Positions 50,363 to 59,798 of a DNA stretch of 64,000 bases are shown piece after piece. The stretch spans positions 4,364-68,363 of the forward strand of contig NJBP01000005.1 in the NCBI GenBank assembly GCA_005223085.1, read 5' to 3'. Positions within the stretch are counted from its first letter, which is position 1. Every line of letters starts with the position of its first letter. The position numbers were made by a program, and so were the translations under genes. This DNA comes from Candidatus Aerophobetes bacterium Ae_b3b. GTDB taxonomy: Bacteria > Aerophobota > Aerophobia > Aerophobales > AE-B3A. The notes under the pieces are model-generated. The model did not search any database, had not been told where the DNA came from, and saw only the letters and a program-made list of their open reading frames with translations.

Positions 50363-51366
50363 AGAAAAAGGGACAAACCGGGGAGGGGGAGCTCCCCCTC
50401 CCCATTTCTTCCAAGGCAAAAAACCGGACCTTCTCCCGGTTACAAGGACGATTGGCACCGTACGCTTTTCTCGCCCCCGCACTTATAGTAGTAACTCTGT
50501 TTTTCTTCATTCCCCTAGTTATGGTTTTTATCTTGAGCTTTACTAACTTGGACATGACTAACTTCGGAATCCTTGAGTGGTGGAGACCGGCAAATTGGAG
50601 TTTGGATAATTATGTAAAGATCTTCACCAACAGGTTCTTTCCCAAGATTCTGGGCAATACTCTCATCTATGTAGCCCTGACCCTGGCCTTCTTTAACGTG
50701 GGAATGGCCCTGGTTATCGCCCTGATAACCACTCACATCAACCGCCAGGCTGGCTTTGCTTTCCGAGCACTGTGGCTCCTGCCACGTATTACCCCGGTGG
50801 TTGTCTATATAATGATGTGGAAGGCCCTGTCTGGGCCCGCCCCCATGGGCATTATAAATAACTTTCTTGGTGTTTTAGGCATCGGTAGGGGAGAATATTT
50901 GCTCAACACCCATCCGTGGGTCTTTGTCATCCTGGTCAATGGGTTCATCGGCGCCTCATTTGGCATGATTCTCTTCTCCTCAGCCATTGAAGCCATTCCC
51001 AAGGACTACACCACGGCCTCCAAAGTGGATGGGGCTACAACCTGGCAGACTATTCGTTACGTCATTCTTCCCATGATCAAATGGCCACTCCTTTTCGTGA
51101 CCACCTATCAGACTCTGTCCCTTTTGACTTCTTTCGAGCAAATCATGCTCCTTACTGATGGAGGTCCCAGACTTTACCAGACTGAAGTTTGGGCTTTGAC
51201 CGCTTATCACCGGGCTCTAACCAGCTATTTCGGGAATACCCAGTGGGGTTATGGCTCGGCCTGGGCGGTGGCGTTGGTAGTCATCGGCATAATAATGGCC
51301 ATTATATACCTGCGGGTTTTCAAGTTCGGCGAGTTGGTGGAGGAACCGAAGATAGATCGGCTATAA
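50359..51366 (+). CDS. Carbohydrate ABC transporter permease (MalF-like)
   Basis: 335 residues if the GTG at 50359 (GTGA overlap with the previous stop) is used. The first ~30 codons run through a perfect palindrome and are not membrane-like, so a TTG at 50452 (MAPYAFLAPALIVV) may be the real start. Six membrane segments, and the EAA loop IEAIPKDYTTASKVDGATTWQTIRY. It pairs with the MalG-like protein next door to form the channel of a CUT1 importer. Confidence 0.88.
   Translation: MKKKGQTGEGELPLPISSKAKNRTFSRLQGRLAPYAFLAPALIVVTLFFFIPLVMVFILSFTNLDMTNFGILEWWRPANWSLDNYVKIFTNRFFPKILGNTLIYVALTLAFFNVGMALVIALITTHINRQAGFAFRALWLLPRITPVVVYIMMWKALSGPAPMGIINNFLGVLGIGRGEYLLNTHPWVFVILVNGFIGASFGMILFSSAIEAIPKDYTTASKVDGATTWQTIRYVILPMIKWPLLFVTTYQTLSLLTSFEQIMLLTDGGPRLYQTEVWALTAYHRALTSYFGNTQWGYGSAWAVALVVIGIIMAIIYLRVFKFGELVEEPKIDRL
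50380..50403 (+). terminator. Perfect 24-base palindrome after the second binding-protein gene
   Basis: GGGGAGGGGGAG followed by CTCCCCCTCCCC; 10 bp can pair around a 4-base loop. It begins 18 bases after the binding-protein stop codon and overlaps the annotated 5' end of the permease frame. Confidence 0.75.
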
Positions 51367-51394
51367 TGATGTATACAAGCAAAGGTGCCATAAG

Positions 51395-52285
51395 ATGACC
51401 TTACGACAAAAGCTGAGGCCTGCGCTTGCTTACCTGGCTTTAATCGTGCCTAGCGCCCTCATCCTCCTCGGTTTTCTCTGGCTGTTTATCACCAGCTTCT
51501 CGACCAGGACCGAAGGGTTGAGGTCACTGGGATGGACCTGGCGCAACTGGAGTTTCCTGTGGGAGTCACCTTTCGGTCCCCACTATCCCAGTATCTGGTG
51601 GGTAACTTTAAATACATTGGTAATGTCTTTGATCATGACCCTTATCGTGGTGGCAGTTTCGTCCATGACCGCCTATGCCCTCTCGCGGATGAAATTTGCT
51701 GGACGGAAGAGTTTCCTTTCCTTGACCTTGATCCTTCACGCTTTCCCCAGTGTAACACTGCTGATCCCCATCTATTTTGTGCTCCTTTGGGTCTCGAAAA
51801 TCCCGGTCATCGGGCGAGGTGTCCCGCTTCTCGGAGGTTTGGGGTATAATACCATAGGCGGTGTAGCTTTGGTTATGGTTGCTTTCCAACTCCCATTTGG
51901 CATCTGGGTGATGAAGGGCTTTTTTGACAACATATCCTGGGATATGGAGCGTTCAGCTCTGATCGATGGTGCTTCCCGGTTTAAGGTGTGGTGGCAAATT
52001 ATGATGCCTAATATCAAGCCGGGTATTGCTGCATTGTCTATCTTTTCTTTCATCACTGCCTGGAATGCCTACTTAATCCCACTTACTTTCACCGCAGGTC
52101 GTGCTGGAAAGTCCGCGGTTTTATCTCTTTACCTACAGAATTTTATAAGTGAATCTGTAATGACCGAATGGAACGCGGTAGCAGCGGTAGGGTTATTCCA
52201 GCTCATCCCGGTGGTGATCTTTTTCCTCTTCACCCAGCAGGCACTACTCAACATCTACGGCGGAGGGAAGAAGGGAGGAGTATAA
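51395..52285 (+). CDS. Carbohydrate ABC transporter permease (MalG-like)
   Basis: 296 residues, six membrane segments. SSMTAYALSRMKFAGRKSFL is the typical segment before helix 3, FGIWVMKGFFDNISWDMERSALIDGASRFKVWWQIMMPNIKPG the EAA loop that docks on the ATPase, and AWNAYLIPLTF the late motif. It follows the MalF-like gene by 28 bases, with no strong ribosome site. It completes the membrane part of the importer whose ATPase is encoded next. Confidence 0.92.
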   Translation: MTLRQKLRPALAYLALIVPSALILLGFLWLFITSFSTRTEGLRSLGWTWRNWSFLWESPFGPHYPSIWWVTLNTLVMSLIMTLIVVAVSSMTAYALSRMKFAGRKSFLSLTLILHAFPSVTLLIPIYFVLLWVSKIPVIGRGVPLLGGLGYNTIGGVALVMVAFQLPFGIWVMKGFFDNISWDMERSALIDGASRFKVWWQIMMPNIKPGIAALSIFSFITAWNAYLIPLTFTAGRAGKSAVLSLYLQNFISESVMTEWNAVAAVGLFQLIPVVIFFLFTQQALLNIYGGGKKGGV

Positions 52286-52320
52286 TTTAAATAGGAACGA
52301 TGCATCGAGGAAAACAATAA

Positions 52321-53412
52321 ATGAAGATAGCTTTCAAACATTTGTCTAAGTATTTTGGCAAAGTGAAGGCGGTTGACAACCTCAATCTGGAGGTGGGGGA
52401 CGGGGAGTTTGTGGCCTTACTAGGGCCCTCGGGCTGCGGGAAGACCACCATCCTTTTGATGATTGCGGGAATATATAAACCCACCAAGGGTTTAATTTAT
52501 TTTGACCAGAGAGTGGTCAACAATGTCTTACCTAAGGATAGAAAAATAGGCATGGTATTTCAGAGTTATGCCCTTTATCCTCATATGGCCGTCTTTGATA
52601 ACATTGCTTATCCTCTGAAGTTAAAGAAGGTGCATAGGAAGGAAACGAAGGAAAGAGTTCAGAGGGTTGCTGATATGATGGGGATCGGAGAACTCCTGGA
52701 TCGTAAGCCAGCCCAGCTCTCTGGTGGCCAGCAGCAGCGGGTGGCTCTGGCGCGAGCCCTGATTAAAGAGCCAGAGATACTTCTTCTGGATGAGCCTCTT
52801 TCTAATCTGGATGCCAGGCTGAGAATAATGATGAGATCGGAGCTCAAGAGGTTGCAAAAGGATTTGGGTATTACCACCGTTTTTGTGACCCATGATCAAC
52901 TGGAGGCTCTGACCATGGCTGACAGGGTAGCGGTAGTGAATTTAGGATGCTTTCAGCAATTCAGCACCCCTGATGAGCTTTACAACCATCCCAAAAACTT
53001 ATTTGTGGCCGGTTTTATCGGCAGTCCTCCCATTAATTTCATCAATGTCTCTTTAGAGAAATCCGATGGCAGGTTTCTTTTGAAAAGCAGGGATTTGGAG
53101 ATACCGCTTCCTAAAGAATTAGGTTCAAAGGCAGGAAATAACTCTACCAGCTCTGAGGTAGTACTCGGTATCAGACCCGAACATATCCTAATTAATGAAA
53201 AGGAGGGTATAGATACCGAGATCTATGTGGTTGAGCCTCTGGGAAGGGAGATCCTGGTTAGTGCAAAACTGGGGGACTCGATGATTAAAGTTCTTACCTC
53301 ACCACCCTTTAAAGCTAATATGGGAGATAGAGTCAGGTTAAGTTTTAACTTAGACAAAATTATGTTGTTTGATAAGAAAACCGAAAAATCGCTGTTATTA
53401 GATAAAGATTAG
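52321..53412 (+). CDS. Carbohydrate ABC transporter ATP-binding protein (MalK/UgpC/MsmK family)
   Basis: 363 residues. Walker [11 protein letters not shown]-loop [22 protein letters not shown], signature [15 protein letters not shown], Walker [17 protein letters not shown]-loop [10 protein letters not shown]. The C-terminal ~120 residues form the OB-type regulatory domain ([11 protein letters not shown]). It energises the CUT1 importer. Base composition has returned to the A+T-leaning background here, unlike the binding protein. An ATG start is used with no strong ribosome site. Confidence 0.93.
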   Translation: MKIAFKHLSKYFGKVKAVDNLNLEVGDGEFVALLGPSGCGKTTILLMIAGIYKPTKGLIYFDQRVVNNVLPKDRKIGMVFQSYALYPHMAVFDNIAYPLKLKKVHRKETKERVQRVADMMGIGELLDRKPAQLSGGQQQRVALARALIKEPEILLLDEPLSNLDARLRIMMRSELKRLQKDLGITTVFVTHDQLEALTMADRVAVVNLGCFQQFSTPDELYNHPKNLFVAGFIGSPPINFINVSLEKSDGRFLLKSRDLEIPLPKELGSKAGNNSTSSEVVLGIRPEHILINEKEGIDTEIYVVEPLGREILVSAKLGDSMIKVLTSPPFKANMGDRVRLSFNLDKIMLFDKKTEKSLLLDKD

Positions 53413-53494
53413 AAGTTGGCCGTGCAGATAACTAATTTTATTATCTTAGATATTAGCTAGCCAGTTCGGTAGAAACTGTGTGGAGTAAACAGAG

Positions 53495-54385
53495 TTGCCG
53501 ATAAAAGGGGTAGGCATAAATGCTCATTCATACAGAATAAAGGGTGACCCTGAGTTCCTTGAGGCCGATTTGGCTTTTTTTGAGGAGGTTGGATTTGAAT
53601 ATGTGGAGATACCTATTCACGGCGTAGATGGAGTAGTAGGTGGTGAGCTTAACCTCAAGAGCATGGAAAAGGTTAAAGAAGCTTTGGAAAAGCATCGTTT
53701 AAAGGCTACTGTCCATTGTCCCGATCCCTTAAATTTAAGAGAGGGAGATTTTGAGCTGAGCCAAAAAGTTTTTAAATCTTGTATCGAGTTTACCTCAAAG
53801 CTAGAAGCGGAAATTCTGGTATACCATGATGGCAATTTTAAAAGAACAAGACAAAGGTCGCAGCATCAAGATTTGGCTAGACGAAAGGAAATTGAGGCAC
53901 TAGAGTCCCTGAGTGATTTTGCGGCTGAGAGAGGAGTCCAGATTTGTGTTGAAAATGTTGCGGGTTCTCTGGAGGAATTAGTGAGGATGGTGGGGGAGGT
54001 AGATAGGGAAAATGTGGGAATAACTTGTGATTTTGGACATGCTTTTCTTTTCTATAGCGCCTGCGGCAGAAAAGGGGGTTTCTTGGAATCTATTGAGAAA
54101 ACTGTTCCTTACCTGAGACATGTCCATATTCACGACAATTTCGGTAGATTCACTTCAGATTTTGTTCTCGATTCCTTAACCACTCCGTACATTGATAGGC
54201 TTCCTTTTGGAGAAGGAGATCTCCATATGCCTCCCGGGATGGGAAAGATACCCTATAACAAGATCATTCCCTTGATAAAGGGTTATCGAGGCGTGGTCAT
54301 AATGGAGATCGATCCAAGATATAAAGATTTTTACCAGGAGGCATTAACCTCGATTAAGAAAATTTTCGAGGAGAAGTCAAAATAG
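53495..54385 (+). CDS. Sugar-phosphate isomerase/epimerase-like TIM-barrel protein
   Basis: 296 residues, TTG start behind GGAG. Xylose-isomerase-like (AP_endonuc_2) barrel: FEYVEIPIHGVD, LKATVHCPDPLNL, ILVYHDGNF, VQICVENVAG (metal Glu), ITCDFGHAFLF (metal Asp-x-x-His), HVHIHDNFGR (metal His) and MEIDPRYKDF (final Glu). It fits sugar or polyol epimerases, isomerases or inosose dehydratases. Its position after the CUT1 importer and 8 bases before the PPi-PFK points to a catabolic step on the imported compound; the reaction is unknown. Confidence 0.78.
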   Translation: MPIKGVGINAHSYRIKGDPEFLEADLAFFEEVGFEYVEIPIHGVDGVVGGELNLKSMEKVKEALEKHRLKATVHCPDPLNLREGDFELSQKVFKSCIEFTSKLEAEILVYHDGNFKRTRQRSQHQDLARRKEIEALESLSDFAAERGVQICVENVAGSLEELVRMVGEVDRENVGITCDFGHAFLFYSACGRKGGFLESIEKTVPYLRHVHIHDNFGRFTSDFVLDSLTTPYIDRLPFGEGDLHMPPGMGKIPYNKIIPLIKGYRGVVIMEIDPRYKDFYQEALTSIKKIFEEKSK

Positions 54386-54393
54386 ACCTAACG

Positions 54394-55689
54394 ATGAGAG
54401 GAGATAAAGATCTAAAAGGTAAAGGAGAAAAGGTAATCTCAGGACTAAAGGGAAATTGTATCGTTGCTCAATCGGGTGGCCCCACCGCAGTCATTAATGA
54501 GAGTCTATGTGGAGTTATCCAGGAAGCTCAAAGACACGAAGAAATAGAGGAAATATACGGGGCCAGAGATGGAATTTTGGGTCTACTTAAGGGAGAATTA
54601 ATCAATTTAAGAAAAGAGAAGAGCTCTACCATTGATGGCTTGAAAACCGCTCCCGGGGCGGCATTAGGAAGCTGTAGATACCGCTTGAAGTCATGGAGCG
54701 AATCCGGTAAGGATTTTGAAAAGATTATCGAGATTTGCAGGAGATACCATCTTCGGTATTTTTTCTACATCGGGGGTAATGATTCTATGGATACTGCCAA
54801 TAAGGTAGATGAGGCAGCTAAGAGAATGAACTACCAGCTGGTGGTCATTGGAATTCCCAAGACAGTAGATAATGATCTTGTCTTTACCGATCACTGCCCG
54901 GGTTTTGGTAGCGCAGCAAAATATTTAGCAATTTCAGTAATGGAAGCGGGACGTCACCTAGAAAGCCTTTACGATTCGGAGTCGGTAATCATACTGGAGA
55001 CGTTAGGAAGAAATACCGGTTGGCTTGCTGGATCCTGTGCGCTGGCTAAGCGGTCCCCAGAGGATGCTCCTCACTTGATTTATTTTCCAGAAATACCCTT
55101 TTCTCTGGATAAGTTTATCAAGGATGCACGCGAGGTTTATCACAAGATTGGCGGGGTCTTTATTGTGGTAAGTGAGGGTCTTCGAGATGAGAAGGGAAAT
55201 TACGTTTGTGCCAGGAAGGACAGGATATCTACCGATGCTTTTGGTCATCCGGAGCTAGAAGGAATTTCCAATTACTTAAAGGAAGTGATAGAATCTCAAC
55301 TCAAACTAAAGACCAGGACTATCAAACCAGATGTCTGTCAGCAGAGCGCCGTGCATTTTGCCTCCAAGGTCGACATGGAAGAAGCATATTTGGTGGGAAG
55401 GCAAGCTGTTAAGTCGGCACTGGAGGGTAAAAGTGGCTACATGATTACCATAAGGAGAGAAAAAGGAAGAGTTTATAAGCGAAGAACTTCTAGAGCTAAG
55501 CTCTCTCTAGTTGCTAACATGGAAAAGAGAGTTCCCCCAGGATGGATAAACAGAAAGGGAAATTTTGTGACTAAGGAATTCATCGACTACGTGCGTCCTC
55601 TTATTCAAGGAGAGGTCGATGTCCCTGTTCAGAAGGGGCTTCCTTACTATCCTAGATTAGAGAAAAGGAAAATTCTGGCTAAGAAATGA
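54394..55689 (+). CDS. pfp: Pyrophosphate-type 6-phosphofructokinase
   Basis: 431 residues. CIVAQSGGPTAVINESLCGV is the N-terminal loop, YIGGNDSMDTANK the phosphoryl-donor region and GIPKTVDNDLVFTDHCPGFGSAAKY the substrate site with the catalytic Asp. The Asp after GGN, in place of the Gly found in ATP enzymes (GGDGS), indicates PPi as donor, although GGDDS is more usual. It phosphorylates fructose-6-phosphate reversibly, or a related ketose phosphate such as sedoheptulose-7-phosphate. Location among polyol genes suggests a dedicated rather than housekeeping copy. Confidence 0.85.
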   Translation: MRGDKDLKGKGEKVISGLKGNCIVAQSGGPTAVINESLCGVIQEAQRHEEIEEIYGARDGILGLLKGELINLRKEKSSTIDGLKTAPGAALGSCRYRLKSWSESGKDFEKIIEICRRYHLRYFFYIGGNDSMDTANKVDEAAKRMNYQLVVIGIPKTVDNDLVFTDHCPGFGSAAKYLAISVMEAGRHLESLYDSESVIILETLGRNTGWLAGSCALAKRSPEDAPHLIYFPEIPFSLDKFIKDAREVYHKIGGVFIVVSEGLRDEKGNYVCARKDRISTDAFGHPELEGISNYLKEVIESQLKLKTRTIKPDVCQQSAVHFASKVDMEEAYLVGRQAVKSALEGKSGYMITIRREKGRVYKRRTSRAKLSLVANMEKRVPPGWINRKGNFVTKEFIDYVRPLIQGEVDVPVQKGLPYYPRLEKRKILAKK

Positions 55690-55760
55690 AGGGATCGTTT
55701 CTCGCGGTACCCAAAGTGTAAGTACTCATCCCTAATTTGTAGTGGTTACCCCAAGGGTTT

Positions 55761-55779
55761 TCAAGAAATATCTCGGGAC
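55761..55779 (-). repeat. Dispersed 19-bp repeat in inverted orientation, just before the PfkB gene
   Basis: An exact consensus copy on the minus strand, ending 7 bases before the ATG at 55786. Reading leftward, TTGAAA, 17 bases, TACAAA could make a weak minus-strand promoter toward pfp. Confidence 0.85.
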
Positions 55780-55785
55780 TTGAAT

Positions 55786-56730
55786 ATGCTGGATTTAATA
55801 GTGGTGGGAAATTTATCCTATGATGCTATATCGACGCCCAACGGCCGTCGAAAAGCGGCTTTTGGTGGTTCGGTTGCCTATGCCAGTCTTTGTGCCAGCT
55901 ACCTTGGTGAGCGAGTGGGTGTGGTAGCTAAGGCTGGCAAAGATTATCACCTTAAAGATTTGGATAGACTTGTGCGTCGGGACATCGATATTGAGGGAGT
56001 AAAGATAGTTTCCCTCGGTCTCACCACTAGATTTGAGAATGTGTATGATGAGAATGAAAGTAGAAAACAGAGATTGTTAGGCAGAGGCGATCCCATATTT
56101 CCTGAGGATGTACCGGATGGGTATCTGAATGTGGATAAGGTATGTTTTTTGCCAATCTTTCAGGAGTTACCTTGCCAAACGGTGGAAAAGCTTACCAAAA
56201 ATGGAAAATGTGTCTGCCTGGATCCCCAAGGTTATATCAGGACAACCGGCAAGGCCGGAGAAATAGTACTGACCGATTGGAAAGAAAAAGAAAAGATTCT
56301 TAGAAAAGTGGATATCCTAAGCACAAGTGCTCCGGAACTAAATGCTGTTGCAGCCACAGCTGATGCTTTAAGTGCCGCTGAAAAACTGAGCAGTCTTGGT
56401 CCAGAAATAGTATTTATTACTAGAGAAGGGGGATCAAAGAGTTCTTTGCTCTATTTTGATGAGAGGTTGGAGGAGGTGCCGATTATCCCTCCCCAGGTTT
56501 TTGTGGATCCCGGAGGGGTAGGGGATGCTTCAGCGGTTGCTTTTCTGGTGGAATATGAAAAAACACACGATCCCTGGTGGTCAGCTTTCTTTGCCTCAGC
56601 AGCCTCCTCTTTTGTTATGGAAGCCTACGGAGCCGATAGTTTTGGGAACAGAGACCAAATTTTAACCAGAATAAAGATTTTTGTCAGTCATAATCGACAG
56701 TACCGGGGTTTATGCCAGGGTTTTCTCTAA
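55786..56730 (+). CDS. PfkB/ribokinase-family sugar or polyol kinase
   Basis: 314 residues from the ATG at 55786; an in-frame TTG lies six bases upstream, and neither has a good ribosome site because the inverted 19-bp repeat occupies it. KAAFGGSVAYASLCASYLG is PfkB signature 1. The catalytic signature reads VDPGGVGDASAVAFL instead of the usual D-T-x-G-A-G-D, keeping the base Asp. FENVYDENESRKQRLL resembles myo-inositol kinases of thermophiles. Given the PPi-PFK next door and the zinc dehydrogenases downstream, an inositol or related polyol kinase is possible; the PfkB family contains both ATP and PPi users. Confidence 0.7.
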   Translation: MLDLIVVGNLSYDAISTPNGRRKAAFGGSVAYASLCASYLGERVGVVAKAGKDYHLKDLDRLVRRDIDIEGVKIVSLGLTTRFENVYDENESRKQRLLGRGDPIFPEDVPDGYLNVDKVCFLPIFQELPCQTVEKLTKNGKCVCLDPQGYIRTTGKAGEIVLTDWKEKEKILRKVDILSTSAPELNAVAATADALSAAEKLSSLGPEIVFITREGGSKSSLLYFDERLEEVPIIPPQVFVDPGGVGDASAVAFLVEYEKTHDPWWSAFFASAASSFVMEAYGADSFGNRDQILTRIKIFVSHNRQYRGLCQGFL

Positions 56731-56803
56731 TCTTATAAAAAGTAGACTCTGCTTGACTTGGTGAACATGAAACAAGATGGCAGGGTAATAATGGCAAGGG
56801 AAG

Positions 56804-56920
56804 AGCTAAAAATAAGGCCAGAGGGAGGTGAAAAGCAGGTAGGTCGTTAGCTGGGCAGAAGGAAAGCTTCCCAGAAAGAGGAAGCCGTTAAATAATTAAA
56901 TTTCCTCAGAGGAAGTTTCA
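56804..56920 (+). promoter_or_regulatory. Conserved leader, copy B, upstream of the Fbp-type ABC operon
   Basis: Aligns with 45800-45925: AGCT-8 nt-GGCC (56804-56819), GGTC-3 nt-AGCT (56842-56852), AAGGAAAGCTTCC (56859-56871), AGGAAGCCGTTAAATAA and TTAAATTTC. GGCC to GGTC turns a G-C pair into a G-U while keeping the helix. The leader ends about 58 bases before the binding-protein start, like copy A. The 70 bases before it show nothing clear. Confidence 0.5.
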
Positions 56921-56977
56921 GAAAATAGCTCAGCTATCTCAGCAAAAAGATGGGAAAACAAAAAGGAGAGAGTTAAT

Positions 56978-58012
56978 ATGTTTAGACGATTGCTGGTATT
57001 CAGTTTAACGGCAGCCCTACTTTTTGGTCTGGCTGCCACAGGATTTACGGCCAAAAAGACTCTCCATGTGTATACAGCTTTTGACGTAGACGAGGCTAAT
57101 ATATATATAGAAGCCTTCAAGAAATCGTATCCCGACATAGACGTTAAATGGGTGCGGATGTCTGCGGGAGAGGTTTTGGCCCGAGTAAGGGCGGAGGCAA
57201 AGAATCCTCAGGCGAGTATCTGGTTTGCCGGTCCCAGCACTTCCCACATAGCTGCCGCGGGACATGACCTACTGGACCCCTATACCGAATCCTTGGCCTG
57301 GCAGTACCTTCCCGCTGACTTCAAGGACCCCGAGGGGCGTTGGACTGGCTTTTACACCGGATTCATCGGCTTCGCTACTAACAAAGAATTTCTCAAAAAG
57401 CATGGTGTGGAAGCTCCTACCTCATGGAATGACCTTCTTAAACCGGTGTTCAAAAAAGAAATCTCCAAAGCCTATCCCTATACTTCAGGTACCGCTTACA
57501 CCACCTTAATTTCACAGCTTCAAGCTATAGGCCCCAAAAAGCTCGGTTGGGACCAGGAAGATGAGGAATATATCAAGAAACTGAGCGCGCAGATACACCA
57601 CTACACCAAGGCGGGCTCAGCCTGTGTAACCGAAGCAGGGTTGGGTGAGGTGGCAGTGGGTATTGCCTTCTCTCATGATATCGTGGCCAAGGGTATCGCC
57701 AAAGGATATCCGGTGGTGATGAGTTTTCCTAAAGAGGGAACAGGTTACGAGATCGGGGCTGTTTCCTTGATCAAAGGCGGGCCTGAACCGCAACTGGCCA
57801 GGGTATTCTTTGATTGGCTCATGAGTGCTGAGGCTCAAAGTCTATTTAAGAAATGGAACAGAGTTCCTTTGAACCCGCAAGCGGAGCTCGCCGAAGGCCT
57901 GGTAACAGCGGCCCAGGTCCCGGTAATCGAAGGCTTCGGGGGACAAATCACCTGGTATGGTCAGCGCAAGGACGAGATTATCGACCGATGGAGACAAATC
58001 ACCGGTCGATAA
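56978..58012 (+). CDS. ABC transporter substrate-binding protein, Fe(3+)/phosphonate/phospho-sugar type (AfuA/PotD-like)
   Basis: 344 residues; signal peptide LLVFSLTAALLFGLAATGFTA, then a type II binding fold: TLHVYTAFDVDEANIYIEAFKKSYPDIDVKWVR, AEAKNPQASIWFAGPS, FYTGFIGFATNKEFLKKHG. The family ranges over iron, thiamine, aminoethylphosphonate and hexose-phosphate binders. Typical ferric-binding tyrosine pairs are not obvious, and the setting among sugar kinases and dehydrogenases favours an organic ligand such as a sugar or polyol phosphate (AfuA-like). That is inference. Confidence 0.78.
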   Translation: MFRRLLVFSLTAALLFGLAATGFTAKKTLHVYTAFDVDEANIYIEAFKKSYPDIDVKWVRMSAGEVLARVRAEAKNPQASIWFAGPSTSHIAAAGHDLLDPYTESLAWQYLPADFKDPEGRWTGFYTGFIGFATNKEFLKKHGVEAPTSWNDLLKPVFKKEISKAYPYTSGTAYTTLISQLQAIGPKKLGWDQEDEEYIKKLSAQIHHYTKAGSACVTEAGLGEVAVGIAFSHDIVAKGIAKGYPVVMSFPKEGTGYEIGAVSLIKGGPEPQLARVFFDWLMSAEAQSLFKKWNRVPLNPQAELAEGLVTAAQVPVIEGFGGQITWYGQRKDEIIDRWRQITGR

Positions 58013-58034
58013 TGGAGACTTGGTTCAAACCCAA

Positions 58035-58064
58035 CCGGAGAGGGGAGGATCTTCTCCTCTCCGG
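58035..58064 (+). terminator. Long hairpin after the third binding-protein gene
   Basis: CCGGAGAGGGGAG (58035-58047), GATC loop, TTCTCCTCTCCGG (58052-58064): 13 pairs, two of them G-U. It begins 23 bases after the stop codon and has no T-run. AACCGG precedes it, as AACCGGGG precedes the palindrome at 50380. Confidence 0.75.
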
Positions 58065-58097
58065 TCCTCTTAATGTCGAGGTCATCGAGGAGATCTA

Positions 58098-59783
58098 TTG
58101 AAAATTACTATCTACTTAAGAGAAAGTAGGAACGAAATCAAGAGGTTAATTAAAGATCCGGTTTTACTTATTAGCATTGTTTTCATCTCCGGACTTCTTT
58201 TCCTTTTCATTGCATTTCCACTAATAAAGGTTTTCCAGTACAGCCTCTGGCCGCGTGGGGAGTTCTCTGCCAAGTATTTTGTGGAATTCTTTCAAAGATC
58301 ATATCGATGGCGGCCCCTGATTAACAGTTTGACCGTGGGAGCCCTGGTGGCTCTTCTGGGAACTGTTATTGGCTTCATCTACGCCTATGGGATCACTCGT
58401 ACAGACATACCATTTAAACGGTTTTTCCGAACCGTAGCCATCTTTCCCATTATCTCCCCTCCCTTTCTTATCGCGCTGGCCGCTATTTTTGTTTTTGGAA
58501 ATCATGGGGTTATAACCGATCTCTTTAACTTAGATTGGGATATATACGGCTTGGACGGGCTGGTTATGACTGAGACTCTGGCCTACTTCCCCCTCGCCTT
58601 TATGGTCCTGGAAGGGGTTCTTTCCAAGGTGGATCCAGCTATGGAAGAGGCTGCCCTTGACCTGGGGGCATCCAAGCTGAGGACTTTTTTTACGGTAACC
58701 CTGCCCCTGGCCACTCCCGGAATAGCCACTGCCCTGCTTTTAGTCTTTATTAGATCCTTAGAAGATTTTGGTAATCCCATTGTAATTCAGGGTGATTTTC
58801 CGGTGCTTACCGTGGAGGCTTTTTTGGCTATTACGGGAATGTACAATATGCCCTTAGGGGCGACTCTGGCCATCTTTTTACTGGTGCCGACAATGATAAT
58901 CTTTGTGGTGCAAAAATATTGGGTTTCCCGAAAGTCGTACGTGACTGTGACCGGCCGACCATCGGGAGCTGGACTTCTAAGCACAGAAAAACACGCCAAA
59001 TACCCTGTGATGGTAGCTATGATATTCCTAAGCTCATGTGTACTTCTTTTTTATGGGGTGGTCTTGTACGGTTCCTTTACCAGACTATGGGGAGTGGACA
59101 ACAGCCTAACCCTGGAAAACTACCGGTATGTCTTTACAGTAGGCGGTCAATACATTAGCGATACTCTCACCATCGCCCTGATAGCAACGCCTATAGGCGG
59201 AATATTAGCCATGATAATAGCCTATTTGGTGGCAAGAAAAAAATTCTTGGGCAAAGGAGTTATGGATTTTGTCTCCATGCTCAATTTTGCCGTACCGGGG
59301 GTGGTGGTGGGCATCGCTTACATATTGGCTTTCAACACCCGCCCTCTACAGCTTACCGGAACCGCCCTGATTATAATATTGGTCTTTATCTTCCGGAGAA
59401 TGCCGGTGGGGATAAGAGATGGAATAGCTCAACTGCAACAGATAGATCCGGGTATTGATGAGGCCTCTACCGACCTGGGAGCTGGTATGTTCAGAACATT
59501 TGGGAGGATCACCTTGCCCCTGATTGCTCCCGCCTTTCTCTCGGGTATGGTTTATATGTTTGTAAGGTGTATGACGGCAATAAGTGCAGTTATCTTTGTT
59601 GTTTCTGCTGATTGGCAGCTTCTTACGGTGGCCCTACTTCACGAAGTGGACAATGCTGATCTTGCCCAGGCTGCCGCTTACGGATATGTAATCATTGTTA
59701 TTGTATTAACTGCAATAATTGGGCTGAGACTGGTAGTTGGGGGTTTGTTAGGCAGAAGAACTACTTTGTTCCAGCCAGAATAA
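58098..59783 (+). CDS. ABC transporter permease, fused two-module type (FbpB/AfuB-like)
   Basis: 561 residues, TTG start. Two BPD_transp_1 modules with ~6 membrane segments each. The EAA-like loops are MEEAALDLGASKLRTFFTVTLPLATPG in the first half and IDEASTDLGAGMFRTFGRITLPLIAP in the second. One polypeptide thus supplies the whole channel, as in FbpB/ThiP-type importers. It lies between the binding-protein gene (with an intervening hairpin) and the ATPase gene. Confidence 0.92.
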   Translation: MKITIYLRESRNEIKRLIKDPVLLISIVFISGLLFLFIAFPLIKVFQYSLWPRGEFSAKYFVEFFQRSYRWRPLINSLTVGALVALLGTVIGFIYAYGITRTDIPFKRFFRTVAIFPIISPPFLIALAAIFVFGNHGVITDLFNLDWDIYGLDGLVMTETLAYFPLAFMVLEGVLSKVDPAMEEAALDLGASKLRTFFTVTLPLATPGIATALLLVFIRSLEDFGNPIVIQGDFPVLTVEAFLAITGMYNMPLGATLAIFLLVPTMIIFVVQKYWVSRKSYVTVTGRPSGAGLLSTEKHAKYPVMVAMIFLSSCVLLFYGVVLYGSFTRLWGVDNSLTLENYRYVFTVGGQYISDTLTIALIATPIGGILAMIIAYLVARKKFLGKGVMDFVSMLNFAVPGVVVGIAYILAFNTRPLQLTGTALIIILVFIFRRMPVGIRDGIAQLQQIDPGIDEASTDLGAGMFRTFGRITLPLIAPAFLSGMVYMFVRCMTAISAVIFVVSADWQLLTVALLHEVDNADLAQAAAYGYVIIVIVLTAIIGLRLVVGGLLGRRTTLFQPE

Positions 59784-59798
59784 ACTTGGGAGATACCA

